Of a stretch of 6,183 bases of DNA, positions 5,676 through 6,183 are shown piece by piece. The stretch is from NCBI GenBank assembly GCA_018650745.1, contig JABIFK010000146.1:1-6183 (forward strand), read 5' to 3'. Both the position numbers and the translations under genes were made by a program. A model generated the notes under the pieces. That model had not been told where the DNA came from, ran no database searches, and saw only the letters and a list, made by a program, of their open reading frames with translations. Origin of the DNA: Candidatus Latescibacterota bacterium (GTDB lineage: Bacteria > Latescibacterota > UBA2968). The number at the start of each line of letters is the position of its first letter. Position 1 is the first letter of the stretch.

Positions 5676-6183
5676 TTGAGATCCGGTTTAAGCAAATACA
5701 TACCGTTTGTAACACACGTCAGAGCACTCAAAAATTGGATCAGTTTGATCAATCAAAGACGGCAGATACAAGTAGTGCCTTCAACAGGCGATATTTTGGT
5801 ATCATATGGCCATCACCATATTCCTCAGGCGGGTGAGATTGCAATTGGTGGGATTGTCAAATTTCAACATTTACTCCCACGTTATCCAAACTCTCCAGAC
5901 CTTTTTAACATCTTATGCATGGTAAGCAGTCAGCCCCCCAAAGGCGCGCATCTCATTGCCAAAACAGCGCAAAAAAAAGGAGCCAAATTGGTATGGAACC
6001 AAAATGGTGTTGCCTACCCAGCTTCCCAAGCCGATTGGAAAACACGCAATGCTCCGATGTCTAAGCTGTTTCACTTAGCAGACCATGTGTTTTATCAAAG
6101 TGAATTCTGTCGTCTGGCTGCTCATGAATTTCTGGGTGAACGTAAAGGAAACGGCGAGGTCCTTTACAATTCAGTGGACACCA
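5676..6183 (+). CDS. Glycosyltransferase, GT4-like (N-terminal part, 3' end outside window)
   Basis: The frame is open from TTG 5676 to the right edge: 169 complete codons plus one base, without a stop. Recognisable segments are GDILVSYGHHHIP (about 38-50), GEIAIGGIVKFQHL (53-66), LVWNQNGVAYPAS (about 108-120), ADHVFYQSEFC (136-146) and EVLYNSVDT at the edge. The order of an N-terminal donor-independent GT-B domain, then ADxVFYQSxFC and LYNxVD at the interdomain linker, is characteristic of GT4-like glycosyltransferases of envelope polysaccharide clusters. The catalytic C-terminal half (E-x7-E region) lies beyond the window, so the donor sugar cannot be judged. The gap to the previous gene is 41 nt with no terminator, so it is probably the same operon. 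The TTG was chosen for its AGGAG 8 nt upstream. Confidence 0.85.
   Translation, partial: MRSGLSKYIPFVTHVRALKNWISLINQRRQIQVVPSTGDILVSYGHHHIPQAGEIAIGGIVKFQHLLPRYPNSPDLFNILCMVSSQPPKGAHLIAKTAQKKGAKLVWNQNGVAYPASQADWKTRNAPMSKLFHLADHVFYQSEFCRLAAHEFLGERKGNGEVLYNSVDT

Noticed and set aside
1..6183. CRISPR arrays, tRNA or rRNA genes, insertion sequences, attachment sites.
   Set aside because: I saw no regularly spaced direct repeats, no transposase or integrase motifs, no terminal inverted repeats with target duplications, and no tRNA-like cloverleaf.

Overview
The window holds part of a cell-surface glycan locus, with every gene on the + strand. It most resembles a legionaminic-acid-type nonulosonate (sialic-acid-like sugar) gene cluster. 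Moderate GC, tight gene overlaps and this gene set fit a Gram-negative, probably proteobacterial, organism. I cannot name a genus from the sequence. Coding strands are visibly richer in A and C than in T and G.

Layout. (1) Bases 1-1163 carry the end of a formyltransferase (methionyl-tRNA formyltransferase/ArnA-type fold), cut by the window edge. It overlaps by GTGA a PIG-L/LmbE-type deacetylase. (2) Bases 1164-1579 form the only long gap. It contains a strong Rho-independent terminator (a perfect 15-bp stem followed by T6), two short dyads, and the leader of the next gene set. (3) Bases 1580-6183 look like one operon: a CBS-domain sugar-1-phosphate nucleotidyltransferase (PtmE type), an NAD-dependent 4,6-dehydratase (LegB type), a PLP aminotransferase (LegC type), an unassigned protein with GT42-sialyltransferase-like features, and the N-terminal half of a GT4-like glycosyltransferase cut by the right edge.

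How they fit together. In the GDP-linked legionaminic route known from Campylobacter, PtmE makes GDP-GlcN, LegB dehydrates GDP-GlcNAc to the 4-keto-6-deoxy sugar, and LegC transaminates C4. The later enzymes (LegH acetyltransferase, LegG epimerase, LegI synthase, LegF CMP-transferase) and the GlcN-side enzymes (PtmF, PtmA) are not in the window and would be expected in the flanks. The deacetylase/formyltransferase pair could swap an N-acetyl group for an N-formyl group on an amino sugar. The GT42-like protein and the GT4-like enzyme would act in assembling the glycan. Both of those roles are inferences.

The least conventional item is the 278-residue protein at 4798-5634. Its C-terminal half resembles Campylobacter Cst-II-type sialyltransferases, but one of the known catalytic tyrosines appears to be missing. 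It is a candidate nonulosonate transferase.
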